Source: Betaproteobacteria bacterium (GTDB lineage Bacteria; Pseudomonadota; Gammaproteobacteria; Burkholderiales; Casimicrobiaceae). From it: DNA of 34,551 nt. The stretch covers positions 1 through 34,551 of the forward strand of contig DAHUXO010000191.1 of NCBI GenBank assembly GCA_027307095.1. Direction: 5' to 3'. The notes under the pieces are model-generated. The model did not search any database, was not told the origin of the DNA, and saw only the letters and a list, made by a program, of their open reading frames with translations. The stretch's first letter is position 1. Each line of letters opens with the position of its first letter. Of the stretch, positions 9,556 through 19,746 are shown piece by piece. A program made the translations under genes and the position numbers.

Positions 9556-10853
9556 CGGAAGTCCGCGTGGCGCACGCCAGGGAGATCCTCGTCGTCGACG
9601 ACGAGGTCGGCATCCGCGAGCTGCTCTCCGAGATCCTGCAGGACGAGGGTTACCGGGTCGCGCTCGCCGAAAACGCCGGCGAGGCGCGTGCGTACCGGCA
9701 GCGCCAGCAGCCCGCGCTGGTGCTGCTGGACATCTGGATGCCCGACACCGACGGCGTGACGCTGTTGCGCGAATGGGGCTCCGGCGGGCTCCTGACGATG
9801 CCGGTGGTGATGATGTCGGGTCATGGCACGATCGAGACGGCCGTCGAGGCGACGAAGATCGGCGCCTTCGATTTCCTGGAAAAGCCGATTGGCTTGTCGA
9901 AGCTGCTGTCGACGATCGCCCGGGCATTCAAGACCGCCGCGGCGAACGAGCCGCGGCGCGTCTCGCTCTCCCCGCTGGGGACGGGCGCCGCGATACGCGA
10001 GACCGAGCGCGTGCTCGAGGGACTGCTCGCGGCACGCCGGCCGATCCTGGCCCTCGGCGAGCCCGGCACCGGCCACGAGGTGGTCGCGCGCGCGCTGGAG
10101 CTGTCGGGCGCGCCGTTCGTCGCCCTGCCCAACGGCGCGCGCCTCGCCAACAATCCGCTGCTGCTGATCGAGGAGGCGCGCGAGGGGGTGCTCTACTGCG
10201 CCGAGATCGGCCAGTATTCGCGCGCCGAGCAGAAAGGCCTCGCGTTCCTGCTGCCGAAGCTCGACAAGCACCACATCGTGCTGGTGGCGACGTCCAGCGA
10301 GCCGCTCGCGAACCTCGCCGCCGAAGGGCGCTTCGACGCGGCGCTGCTGGCGCAGCTGTCCGCGGGCGCGGTCGTGCTTCCGCCGCTGCGCGCGCGACGC
10401 GAGGACATTCCGACGCTGATCGAGCGGTTCTGGCGCGACGCCGCGGCCGGTGAGCGGGCGCAGCCGCTGCTCGCGACGCTGTCGCCGGTCGCGCTGACGG
10501 CGCTCGCCAACGCGTATTGGCCGGGAAACCTCGACCACCTGCGCAACGTCGTTGCGAACATGCTCGTCGTGCGCGGCGACATCACCCCGGAACACGTCAA
10601 GCGACTGCTGGGCGAAGCGGCGTCGCCCAACCAGGTGATCGCGCCCGAGATCACGACGCGGTTCTTCGAACTGCCGCTGCGCGAAGCCCGCGAGGCGTTC
10701 GAGCGCATCTATTTCGAGCAGCTGCTGGGACGCGAGCAGAGCAACATGAGCAAGGTGGCGGAAAAGGCAGGTCTCGAGCGCACGCACCTCTACCGCAAGC
10801 TGAAGCAGCTCAACATCCGTTTTGCGCGCCGCGGCGACGACAGCGCGGCCTGA
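9552..10853 (+). CDS. ntrX: NtrX-like response regulator with degenerate sigma54-type AAA+ domain
   Basis: Receiver: ILVVDDEVGIRELLSEILQDEGY...LVLLDIWMPDTDG...MMSGHGTIETAVEATKIGAFDFLEKPI; Fis-type HTH SNMSKVAEKAGLERTHLYRKLKQLNI; altered Walker A GEPGTGHE and no GAFTGA. Confidence 0.9.
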   Translation: MTEVRVAHAREILVVDDEVGIRELLSEILQDEGYRVALAENAGEARAYRQRQQPALVLLDIWMPDTDGVTLLREWGSGGLLTMPVVMMSGHGTIETAVEATKIGAFDFLEKPIGLSKLLSTIARAFKTAAANEPRRVSLSPLGTGAAIRETERVLEGLLAARRPILALGEPGTGHEVVARALELSGAPFVALPNGARLANNPLLLIEEAREGVLYCAEIGQYSRAEQKGLAFLLPKLDKHHIVLVATSSEPLANLAAEGRFDAALLAQLSAGAVVLPPLRARREDIPTLIERFWRDAAAGERAQPLLATLSPVALTALANAYWPGNLDHLRNVVANMLVVRGDITPEHVKRLLGEAASPNQVIAPEITTRFFELPLREAREAFERIYFEQLLGREQSNMSKVAEKAGLERTHLYRKLKQLNIRFARRGDDSAA

Positions 10854-10873
10854 ATCAGGCCGGCGTCCCGATC

Positions 10874-12763
10874 GTGACCACGGCGACCGCATCCGCAGGA
10901 CGGCAAGCGCGCATGCTTCCCCTCGTCGTCGGCGCGATCGGTGTCGTCTACGGCGACATCGGCACCAGTCCGCTATACACGCTGCGCACGGCGTTCACCG
11001 GGCCCTACGGCCTCTCGCTGACGCACGACAACATCCTCGGCGTCCTGTCGGCGATCGTCTGGGCGCTGCTGATCGTGGTCACGCTGAAGTACATCACGCT
11101 GATCATGCGTGCCGACAACCGTGGCGAGGGCGGGATACTCGCGCTCACGGCGCTGGTCTCGCGCGGGGTCGCCGACCGCGGCCGCCTGCGCTGGTGGCTC
11201 GTGGGGCTCGGGATCTTCGGGGCGGCGATGTTCTATGGCGACGGAATGATCACGCCCGCGATCACCGTGCTGGGCGCGGTCGAGGGCCTGGGCATCATCG
11301 CGCCGGCGATGCATCCTTTCATCGTTCCGGTCAGCGTCGTGATCCTGGTCCTGCTCTTCGCGATCCAGCGCAAGGGCACGGCGAGCCTCGGTGCGGTGTT
11401 CGGGCCGGTGATGCTGCTGTGGTTCATCGCCCTGGCGATGCTGGGGGCGCTGGAGATTGCGCGCCACCCCGCGGTGCTCGCGGCGCTCGACCCCGTGTAC
11501 GCAGCGAGGTTCGCGGGGGCGAACCCGGCAACCGCGTTCGTCGCGATGGGGGCAGTCGTGCTGGCCGTGACCGGCACCGAGGCCCTCTACGCCGACATGG
11601 GGCACTTCGGGAGGAGCCCGATCCGGCGCGCGTGGCTTTTCCTCGTCTTCCCCGCGCTGCTGTTCAACTACTTCGGGCAGGGCGCGCTGATCCTGCACGA
11701 TCCGGGGGCGATCCAGAACCCGTTCTACCTGCTGGCCCCGGACTGGGGACGCATGCCGCTGCTGCTGCTCGCGACCGCCGCCGCCATCATCGCCTCCCAG
11801 GCGGTGATCTCAGGCGCATTTTCGCTGACGCGCGCCGCGATCCAGATGGGCTACTGCCCGCGCCTCACGATCGAGCACACCTCGGAGCGCACGATCGGCC
11901 AGATCTACGTGCCGTTCATCAACTGGATGCTGCTGGTCGCGATCATTGCCCTGGTCCTGGGCTTCCGCACTTCCGACAACCTCGCGAGCGCGTACGGCAT
12001 CGCGGTGACGATGGCGATGCTGATCGATTCGATCCTGATCTTCGTCGTCATGCGCCGGATCTGGCGCTGGCCCAAATGGGTGGCGGTGCTGGTCGCAGCG
12101 CCGCTGCTCGCCGTCGATCTGACGTTCCTCGCGTCGAATTCGCTGAAGATACCGGATGGCGGCTGGTTCCCGCTGCTGATCGGCGGGGCCGTGTTCACGC
12201 TTCTGACGACCTGGAAGCGCGGTCGCGCGATCCTGATGCGGCGGCTCGCCGAGGACGCGATGCCGCTCGACCTGTTCATCCAGAGCATCGAGGCGTCGCC
12301 GCCCACGCGGGTGCCGGGAACCGCGGTGTTCCTCACCTCGACGGCCGACCGCGTGCCGCACGCGCTGCTGCACAACCTCAAGCACAACAAGGTCCTGCAC
12401 GAGCGGGTCGTCTTCCTGACGATCGTGACCAAGGACATTCCCTACGTCGCGGAGGCCGACCGCGTCGAGATCGCGCCGATGGGCTGCGACTTCTACCGGA
12501 TGGTGGCCAAATACGGATTCAAGGACGAACCCGACGTCCCGGAGCTGCTCGAGGACTGCGGCCGCAACGGCTTCGCTTTCGACATGATGGAGACATCGTT
12601 CTTCGTTTCGCGCGAGACGCTGATCGCGACCGTGTCGCCCGGCATGGCGCTGTGGCGGGAGAAGCTGTTCGTGTCCATGTCGAAGAACGCCACCAAGGCG
12701 TCGGAGTTCTTCCACGTGCCGACCAACCGCGTGGTCGAGCTCGGCACGCAGGTCGAGCTCTGA
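10874..12763 (+). CDS. kup: Kup family potassium uptake transporter
   Basis: MLPLVVGAIGVVYGDIGTSPLYTLRTAF...KYITLIMRADNRGEGGILAL...FYGDGMITPAITVLGAVEGL; GTG 10874 (or ATG 10913) start inside the longer ORF; 629 aa from GTG. Confidence 0.95.
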   Translation: MTTATASAGRQARMLPLVVGAIGVVYGDIGTSPLYTLRTAFTGPYGLSLTHDNILGVLSAIVWALLIVVTLKYITLIMRADNRGEGGILALTALVSRGVADRGRLRWWLVGLGIFGAAMFYGDGMITPAITVLGAVEGLGIIAPAMHPFIVPVSVVILVLLFAIQRKGTASLGAVFGPVMLLWFIALAMLGALEIARHPAVLAALDPVYAARFAGANPATAFVAMGAVVLAVTGTEALYADMGHFGRSPIRRAWLFLVFPALLFNYFGQGALILHDPGAIQNPFYLLAPDWGRMPLLLLATAAAIIASQAVISGAFSLTRAAIQMGYCPRLTIEHTSERTIGQIYVPFINWMLLVAIIALVLGFRTSDNLASAYGIAVTMAMLIDSILIFVVMRRIWRWPKWVAVLVAAPLLAVDLTFLASNSLKIPDGGWFPLLIGGAVFTLLTTWKRGRAILMRRLAEDAMPLDLFIQSIEASPPTRVPGTAVFLTSTADRVPHALLHNLKHNKVLHERVVFLTIVTKDIPYVAEADRVEIAPMGCDFYRMVAKYGFKDEPDVPELLEDCGRNGFAFDMMETSFFVSRETLIATVSPGMALWREKLFVSMSKNATKASEFFHVPTNRVVELGTQVEL

Positions 12764-12774
12764 CCCCGATTTCC

Positions 12775-12804
12775 AAATTGAAAACGCCGGCCCGCGGCCG
12801 GCGT
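12775..12804 (-). terminator. Predicted intrinsic terminator for rpoH (convergent kup/rpoH junction)
   Basis: Stem ACGCCGGCC-CGC-GGCCGGCGT at 12784-12804; read on the minus strand it is followed by TTTTCAATTT. Confidence 0.75.
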
Positions 12805-12828
12805 CGAGATGAACCCCGAGGGTCTGCG

Positions 12829-13686
<858 letters not shown>

Positions 13687-13741
13687 CGAGTTCTCCTTTC
13701 GTGGGCGGCGGGGTGTCGATTGCCGAGTACCGCCCGGCGCC

Positions 13742-13771
13742 ATTTTAGCACTCGCCAACTAAGAGTGCTAA
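13742..13771 (-). promoter_or_regulatory. Candidate sigma70-type rpoH promoter overlapping CIRCE
   Basis: Minus strand TTAGCA (13766-13771) - 18 nt - TAAAAT (13742-13747); pattern match only. Confidence 0.45.
13745..13771 (-). promoter_or_regulatory. CIRCE element (HrcA operator) upstream of rpoH
   Basis: TTAGCACTC-N9(GCCAACTAA)-GAGTGCTAA, a perfect 9-9-9 match to the CIRCE consensus, 58 nt upstream of the rpoH start codon. Confidence 0.93.
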
Positions 13772-13986
13772 TGCCGGCAAATGGTTCCCGAGAAAATCAG
13801 TCGGGTATACGAGGATCGCCCCGGACACGGGCGGCGTCGCACGGTTGGGCCGCGGGATGGGCGCGCGGTTCCCGGGACACGTCCGTCGGCCCGGAAGCTT
13901 CGGCGCCCCGGCTGGGAATGCTTGCCGCGTCTTGCGAGCGTGCACCCACACTCATCGCCAGGCCCAGCCCGGCGGCGGCAAGGCGG

Positions 13987-15048
13987 TTACCCCGGTTGTT
14001 CCGGCGGGAGCAGCGCGTCGACGAACTCGCGGGCGCGAAACGGCTGCAGGTCGTCGACTCCTTCGCCGACGCCGATGAACTTCAGCGGAATCGGGTGCTG
14101 CCGCGCGATCGCGGCGATGATCCCGCCCTTGGCGCTTCCGTCGAGCTTGGTCATCACGAGCCCGGTGAGTCCGATCGCGGCGTCGAAGGCCTTGACCTGC
14201 GCCAACCCGTTCTGTCCGGTGTTGGCATCGAGGACCAGCCATACCTCGTCCGGCGCCTGCGCGCGCGCCTTGCCCAGCACGCGCTTGATCTTCTTCAGCT
14301 CCTCCATCAGGTGGAGCTGCGTCGGAAGGCGACCGGCGGTGTCGGCGAGCACGACGTCGATTCCCCGCGCACTCGCCGCCTGCACGGCGTCGAACATGAC
14401 CGCCGCGGGGTCGCCCCCTTCCTGTTGGATGACGGTGACGTCGTTGCGCTCGCCCCAGACCGCGAGCTGCTCGCGCGCGGCCGCGCGGAAGGTATCGCCT
14501 GCGGCCAGCAGCACCGACAGCCGCTGCTGATGCAGCCACTTGGCGAGCTTGCCGATCGACGTGGTCTTGCCGGCGCCGTTGACGCCGGCCAGCATGATCA
14601 CGCAGGGCCGCGCCGGCGCGACGGCCCAGGGCGACTCGAGCCTGCCCACGAGATCGACCAGCGCCTCGCGCAGCAAGGCCCGGGGATCGGCGTCGGGGCC
14701 GGCGCGGCGGTACCGGTTGCCGAGCTCGTCGAGGAGGTGGGCCGTCGCTTCGACGCCGACGTCTGCGCCGAGCAGCGCCGCCTCGAGCGCGTCCAGCGCC
14801 TCGTCGTCGAGCACGCGGCGCCGGAAAGCCCCGGCGAGCGCCCCGGCGAGCTTGTCGCGCGAAAGCTCCAGGCCCGCCTTGAGGCGGTCGGTCCACGAGC
14901 GACGGGGTGCCGCCGCCTCGGCGGCGGGCGCCGCGGCGACATCGTTGCCGGCGTCGCCGACCGTGTCGGCAACCGGGGGCTGCGCGGTCGCGGTCCCGGG
15001 CGCCGGCGGGGTTTCCTTGGCGGGCTTGCGCTTGAAGAGGTCGAACAT
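13987..15048 (-). CDS. ftsY: Signal recognition particle receptor FtsY
   Basis: MFDLFKRKPAKE...IMLAGVNGAGKTTSIGKLAKWL...LLAAGDTFRAAAREQL...VVLADTAGRLPTQ...GLVMTKLDGSAKGG; start ATG at 15048. The longer ORF to 16275 is antisense extension. Confidence 0.96.
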   Translation of the reverse strand: MFDLFKRKPAKETPPAPGTATAQPPVADTVGDAGNDVAAAPAAEAAAPRRSWTDRLKAGLELSRDKLAGALAGAFRRRVLDDEALDALEAALLGADVGVEATAHLLDELGNRYRRAGPDADPRALLREALVDLVGRLESPWAVAPARPCVIMLAGVNGAGKTTSIGKLAKWLHQQRLSVLLAAGDTFRAAAREQLAVWGERNDVTVIQQEGGDPAAVMFDAVQAASARGIDVVLADTAGRLPTQLHLMEELKKIKRVLGKARAQAPDEVWLVLDANTGQNGLAQVKAFDAAIGLTGLVMTKLDGSAKGGIIAAIARQHPIPLKFIGVGEGVDDLQPFRAREFVDALLPPEQPG

Positions 15049-15171
15049 CAGGGGTGACGACGTGGCCGGTGGCGCTCCAAGGCGCAGTCGGCGCGGAGCT
15101 TCGCCGCCGTCCGGATTGGACGGCACGCGGGAAAGCTGGAATTCTACCGGTCCGCTGCCGACCTCTCGCCC

Positions 15172-15723
15172 GTGCCTGCACCCAACCGAGTACGCATCAT
15201 CGGCGGCCGTCATCGCGGCCGCCAGGTCCGCGTTCCCGATGCTCCGGGCCTGCGCCCGACGCCGGACCGGGTGAGGGAGACGGTGTTCAACTGGCTGGGG
15301 CAGGACCTGACTGGCGCACGGACGCTCGACCTGTATGCCGGGACGGGGATCCTGACGCTCGAGGCCTGCTCGCGTGGCGCCGCGCTGTCGGTCGCGGTCG
15401 ACCGCAATCCGGCGCTGATCCTCGCGTTGCGCAGTGCCGCCGAGGCGATGGGCATCGACGCGATCGAGACCCACGTCGGCGACGCCCTCGTTTGGGCCGC
15501 GCGCGAGACGCGCGATTTCGACGTGATCTTCGCCGATCCGCCGTTCGCCGAGGACCCGTGGTCCGCGCTGTTCGACCGGGCCGCCCGCCTGCTCGCGCCG
15601 GAGGGCCGCCTGTACGCGGAGGCCGGCAGGATGCTCTCCCCGCCGCCGGGGCTGTCGATCGTCCGCCATGCGAAGGCGGGGCAGGTGCATTATCATCTGC
15701 TTGCCCCTGCAGCCCCGCCCTGA
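15172..15723 (+). CDS. rsmD: 16S rRNA (guanine(966)-N(2))-methyltransferase RsmD
   Basis: VRIIGGRHRGRQVRVPDAPGLRPTPDRVRETVFNWLGQ...LDLYAGTGILTLEA...DVIFADPPF; GTG start. Confidence 0.95.
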   Translation: MPAPNRVRIIGGRHRGRQVRVPDAPGLRPTPDRVRETVFNWLGQDLTGARTLDLYAGTGILTLEACSRGAALSVAVDRNPALILALRSAAEAMGIDAIETHVGDALVWAARETRDFDVIFADPPFAEDPWSALFDRAARLLAPEGRLYAEAGRMLSPPPGLSIVRHAKAGQVHYHLLAPAAPP

Positions 15724-15777
15724 CCGTCCCGGCGACGCGATGTCCCCGCGCCGCCCGCCACCGCGAAGCCCCCGAAG

Positions 15778-16257
15778 ATGAAAGTCGTCTACCCCGGCAC
15801 GTTCGACCCGTTTACCCGCGGGCACGAGGATCTGGTGCGTCGCGCTTCGCGCCTGTTCGAATCCGTCGTCGTCGGGATCGCCGACAGCGAGGCGAAGCGG
15901 CCGTTCTTCAGCGTCGACGAGCGCCTCGCGATGACGCGCGAAGTGCTGCGTCCCTATCCGAACGTCGAGGTCCTGAGCTTCTCGTCGCTGCTGATGGATT
16001 TCGTCCACGCGCAGGGCGCATCCGTGATCCTGCGGGGCCTGCGCGCGGTGTCGGACTTCGAGTACGAGTTCCAGATGGCGGGAATGAACCGCAACCTCTA
16101 CCCCGAGATCGAGACACTGTTCCTGACGCCCGACGAGAAGTACATGTTCGTCTCGGCGACGATCGTGCGCGAGATCGCGCGCTTCGGGGGCGACGTCTCG
16201 AAGTTCGTGCATCCGGTGGTCTCCGAGGGCCTGCGGCGCAAGGTCGCGGCGCTCTGA
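15778..16257 (+). CDS. coaD: Phosphopantetheine adenylyltransferase
   Basis: [28 protein letters not shown]...[25 protein letters not shown]...[21 protein letters not shown]. Confidence 0.97.
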   Translation: MKVVYPGTFDPFTRGHEDLVRRASRLFESVVVGIADSEAKRPFFSVDERLAMTREVLRPYPNVEVLSFSSLLMDFVHAQGASVILRGLRAVSDFEYEFQMAGMNRNLYPEIETLFLTPDEKYMFVSATIVREIARFGGDVSKFVHPVVSEGLRRKVAAL

Positions 16258-16281
16258 CGCCACGACAGTCGCCAACCGTGA

Positions 16282-16611
<330 letters not shown>

Positions 16612-16622
16612 GACGGCCGTCT

Positions 16623-18596
16623 TCAGCCGTTGGCCGCGAGCGGCAGGCCTTCGGGCGCTTCGATGATCAGGTCCACCGCGGCGACCTGCCTGCGCAGGCC
16701 CTGGCGCTGGGTCTCGAGCGCCTCGCGCGACTGCTCGAGCTCGACGATGCGGGTCTCGAGCTCGTCGCTCGCGCGGTGGATGCGACGGATGCTGTCGAGC
16801 CTGCGCCGCAGCTGGATGTGGTGCTCGCGCACCTGCGTCTCCAGCGGCGACATCACTGCCTTGAGCCACGCCTCGACGTCGCGGTTCGCGACCTTGTAGA
16901 TGTGCTTGGAGCGTGACGCGATCGACTCGAAGAACTGCTTCATCAGCGGGTACTTGGCCTTGCTGACCATGTTCCACAGCGTGTTGAAATGGGTGTTGTA
17001 CGCACGCTCCATGCGCTCGATTTCCTTCAGGTACTTCAGCACCGAGAACTGAGGGGGGACGAAGGTCTCGAGGGCGTGCTCGTGGGCGAAGCGCGTGTAC
17101 ATCGCCCGCATCAGGTCGTGGATCTCGGCCGCCTGGCGGCCCGCCTGGTCGAAATCGGCGCGCAGCCGCGCAAAGAATTCGCCCATGGCCTCGCGCACGC
17201 CTTTGGTGAACGGGCTCTCCTCGATGCGGGTGCGGGTGCGCGCGGCGTTCTGGCGCAGCGCCGACAGCCCGATCACGTCGAACAGGTCGTTGGTGTGCTG
17301 CGTGAAGACGTTGCGCAGCGCCGTGTAGCGCGCGAGGCCTTTCTCGAAGACCTCCTTCTCTTCCTGCACGCGCGCCATCATGTGGACGACGACGTCCTGG
17401 TTCTTGCCGCGCAGCGCCGTCAGCTCGGCGAGCTGCTCGACGATGCTGCCGGTGCGCGAATCGAGGATCGAGCGGATCGACCCGGTCATCGCGCGGACCT
17501 CTCCCTGCGTGGCAGCCCCGACGAAGTCGCGCTTGGCGGGGATCAGCTTGCGAGACAGCGAGTGCTCGAGGACCGGCAGGCGGCTTCGCGCGAGCAGCGC
17601 ATCGTCGCCATTGACCTTGGCGAGCAGCGCCTTCTGCGCCGACACCGCGAACACCTGCGTGGGCGGGATGCCGAGCATCGATGCGCTCTGCTCGACCTGG
17701 CGGTCGATCTCGGCGTTGATCTCGACCTCTTCCTTCAGGTCGTCCCACAGGCCGTCGATCTTGTTCAGCACCACCAGCCGCGTCGCCCGCGTCGATGCGT
17801 CCTCGCCGGCGAGGTGACCGTTCCAGACGTCGAGGTCGGTCTTGGTCACGCCGGCGTCCGCAGCGAGCAGGAACAGGATCGCGTGGGCGCTCGGCAACAG
17901 CGACAGCGTGAGCTCGGGTTCGGTGCCGATCGCATTGAGGCCGGGCGTGTCGAGGATCACCAGTCCCTGCTGCAGCAACGGATGCGGGAAGTTGATGATC
18001 GCGTGGCGCCAGGCAGGGATGTCGACGCTGCCTTCGTCGCCACGCTCCAGCGCGGCGAGGATGTCGTCATCCCGGTCGCTGTAGAGGCCGTACTTGCGCG
18101 CGAGCGCGACGGGCACGCGCTTGACCTGCGACACCCGCGCCAGCGCCTCGGCCATCCGGTCGGCGGCGCCGAGGTCGAGCGGAAAGCTGACCCACTCGTC
18201 GGCGTAGTCCTTGAATTCGCTGACCGACGCATCCTTCAGCCGTGTCTCGATCGGCAGCAGGCGGATCGACGGCGGGCGCGACGGGTCGTAGAGCAGCTCG
18301 GTCGGGCACATCGTCGTGCGCCCGGCCGAGGACGGGAGCAGGCGTTGGCCGAAGTCGGCGAAGAAGATCGCGTTGATCAGCTCGGACTTGCCGCGCGAGA
18401 ACTCGGCGACGAACGCGACGACCAGCTTGTCCTGCTGCAGGCGCTCGAGGAGTTGCTGGACCTTGATCTCGACCTGCGCATCGGCCAGGTCCTGCTGCTG
18501 CAGCCATTCGTGCAGCGACGAAATCCCGGCCGAGAGGCGGCGGCGCCAATCGGCGTAGCCCTCGAAACGGGCAGCGAGGTCGCGTGAGGCAGTCAT
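16623..18596 (-). CDS. Dynamin-like GTPase
   Basis: VVAFVAEFSRGKSELINAIFF (P-loop), GRTTMCPTEL (G2 region), VILDTPGLNA (G3), VVLNKID (G4), long helical C-terminus. Start ATG at 18596. Confidence 0.85.
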   Translation of the reverse strand: MTASRDLAARFEGYADWRRRLSAGISSLHEWLQQQDLADAQVEIKVQQLLERLQQDKLVVAFVAEFSRGKSELINAIFFADFGQRLLPSSAGRTTMCPTELLYDPSRPPSIRLLPIETRLKDASVSEFKDYADEWVSFPLDLGAADRMAEALARVSQVKRVPVALARKYGLYSDRDDDILAALERGDEGSVDIPAWRHAIINFPHPLLQQGLVILDTPGLNAIGTEPELTLSLLPSAHAILFLLAADAGVTKTDLDVWNGHLAGEDASTRATRLVVLNKIDGLWDDLKEEVEINAEIDRQVEQSASMLGIPPTQVFAVSAQKALLAKVNGDDALLARSRLPVLEHSLSRKLIPAKRDFVGAATQGEVRAMTGSIRSILDSRTGSIVEQLAELTALRGKNQDVVVHMMARVQEEKEVFEKGLARYTALRNVFTQHTNDLFDVIGLSALRQNAARTRTRIEESPFTKGVREAMGEFFARLRADFDQAGRQAAEIHDLMRAMYTRFAHEHALETFVPPQFSVLKYLKEIERMERAYNTHFNTLWNMVSKAKYPLMKQFFESIASRSKHIYKVANRDVEAWLKAVMSPLETQVREHHIQLRRRLDSIRRIHRASDELETRIVELEQSREALETQRQGLRRQVAAVDLIIEAPEGLPLAANG

Positions 18597-18799
18597 GCAG
18601 CCGGCCCTTCCGGGTCGCGCGCGGAATTTAGGAGTCGAATGGGCATACCAATCAACGGCAGGCAAGCACAAGTCGTGCCGGGGCCGTGCCGCGTCTGGCC
18701 GTGCCGAACCGGGATGGCGGGGCCCCGGCGTCGAACGTCACAACCTGCCGGCACCGCGCCCCGACGTCCGCAGTGCCCGTCGCGAGCGGCAGGCGAGCG

Positions 18800-19618
18800 T
18801 CACCGCCGCTGGCATTTCGGGCAGTGGAACGACGAGCGCTGTCCGATGCGCGACACGCGGATCGTCGACGCGCAGACGCGGCAGGGTTCGCCTGCGCGTC
18901 CGTACACGAAATACCCGAGCTGGAAGTATCCTGACGAGCCGTCCGAGCCGACGTAGTCGCGCAGCGTGCTTCCGCCCTTGGCGATCGCTTCGGTGAGGAC
19001 GTCACGCACGCTCGCCACGACCCGGGCGAGGCGGGGCTTCGAAACGCTGCGTGCCGAAAGCGCGGGCCGGATGCCGGCGCGGAACAGCACCTCGTTCGCA
19101 TAGATGTTCCCGACGCCGGTGACGACGCGGTTGTCCATCAGCGCGAGCTTGATCGCCGCGCTGCGCGAGCGTGTCGTGCGCCAGAGGTAGTCGGCATCGA
19201 ATGCCGCGTCGAAGGGCTCGGGCCCGAGCGACGCCAGCAGCGGGTGGCGCTCGACATCCGATTCGACCCAGAGCATCGCGCCGAAGCGGCGCGGATCGCG
19301 ATAGCGCAGCGTTGTTCCGTCCGCGAACACGATGTCGACGTGGTCGTGCCGGGTCCTCGGCGGAGGTCCGTGCCAGATGCGCAGCGATCCGGTCATGCCG
19401 AGATGGACGAGCAGCGCCGCTTTGCCGCTGCGCAGCAGAAGGTACTTGCTGCGGCGGTCGACGCGATCGATCGTCGCGCCGCGCATCCGTGCTTCGAGGT
19501 CGGCGGGAACCGGCCAGCGCAAGCGCCGGTCGTACACGTCCACGCGCAGAACACTGCGGCCGGTCACGTGCGGCGCGATGCCTCGACGCGTGGTTTCGAC
19601 TTCAGGGAGCTCTGGCAT
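18800..19618 (-). CDS. mutM: Formamidopyrimidine-DNA glycosylase
   Basis: MPELPEVETTRRGIAPHVTGRSVLRVDVYDRRLRWPVP...VGNIYANEVLFRAGIRPAL...C-terminal zinc finger CRVCASTIRVSRIGQRSSFHCPKCQ. Confidence 0.96.
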   Translation of the reverse strand: MPELPEVETTRRGIAPHVTGRSVLRVDVYDRRLRWPVPADLEARMRGATIDRVDRRSKYLLLRSGKAALLVHLGMTGSLRIWHGPPPRTRHDHVDIVFADGTTLRYRDPRRFGAMLWVESDVERHPLLASLGPEPFDAAFDADYLWRTTRSRSAAIKLALMDNRVVTGVGNIYANEVLFRAGIRPALSARSVSKPRLARVVASVRDVLTEAIAKGGSTLRDYVGSDGSSGYFQLGYFVYGRAGEPCRVCASTIRVSRIGQRSSFHCPKCQRR

Positions 19619-19746
19619 GGCGGATCGCTGTCGCGGCACGCGCCGGCGCATCGATGGCGGCAGCGGCGGAGCCGAGAGGCCGCGCCCGACTATAGTAATC
19701 TAACCGTGGTCCCTGCCCTGCCGGGGACGCGAAGGTGTGCCTGCCG

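Noticed and set aside
15049-16275. N-terminal extension of the ftsY ORF across rsmD and coaD
   Set aside because: FtsY begins naturally at MFDLFKRK (15048); the extension is antisense to rsmD and coaD.
16989-18587. 532-aa plus-strand ORF
   Set aside because: Antisense to the dynamin-like GTPase; composition (LRQRR/DR-rich) is shadow-ORF-like.
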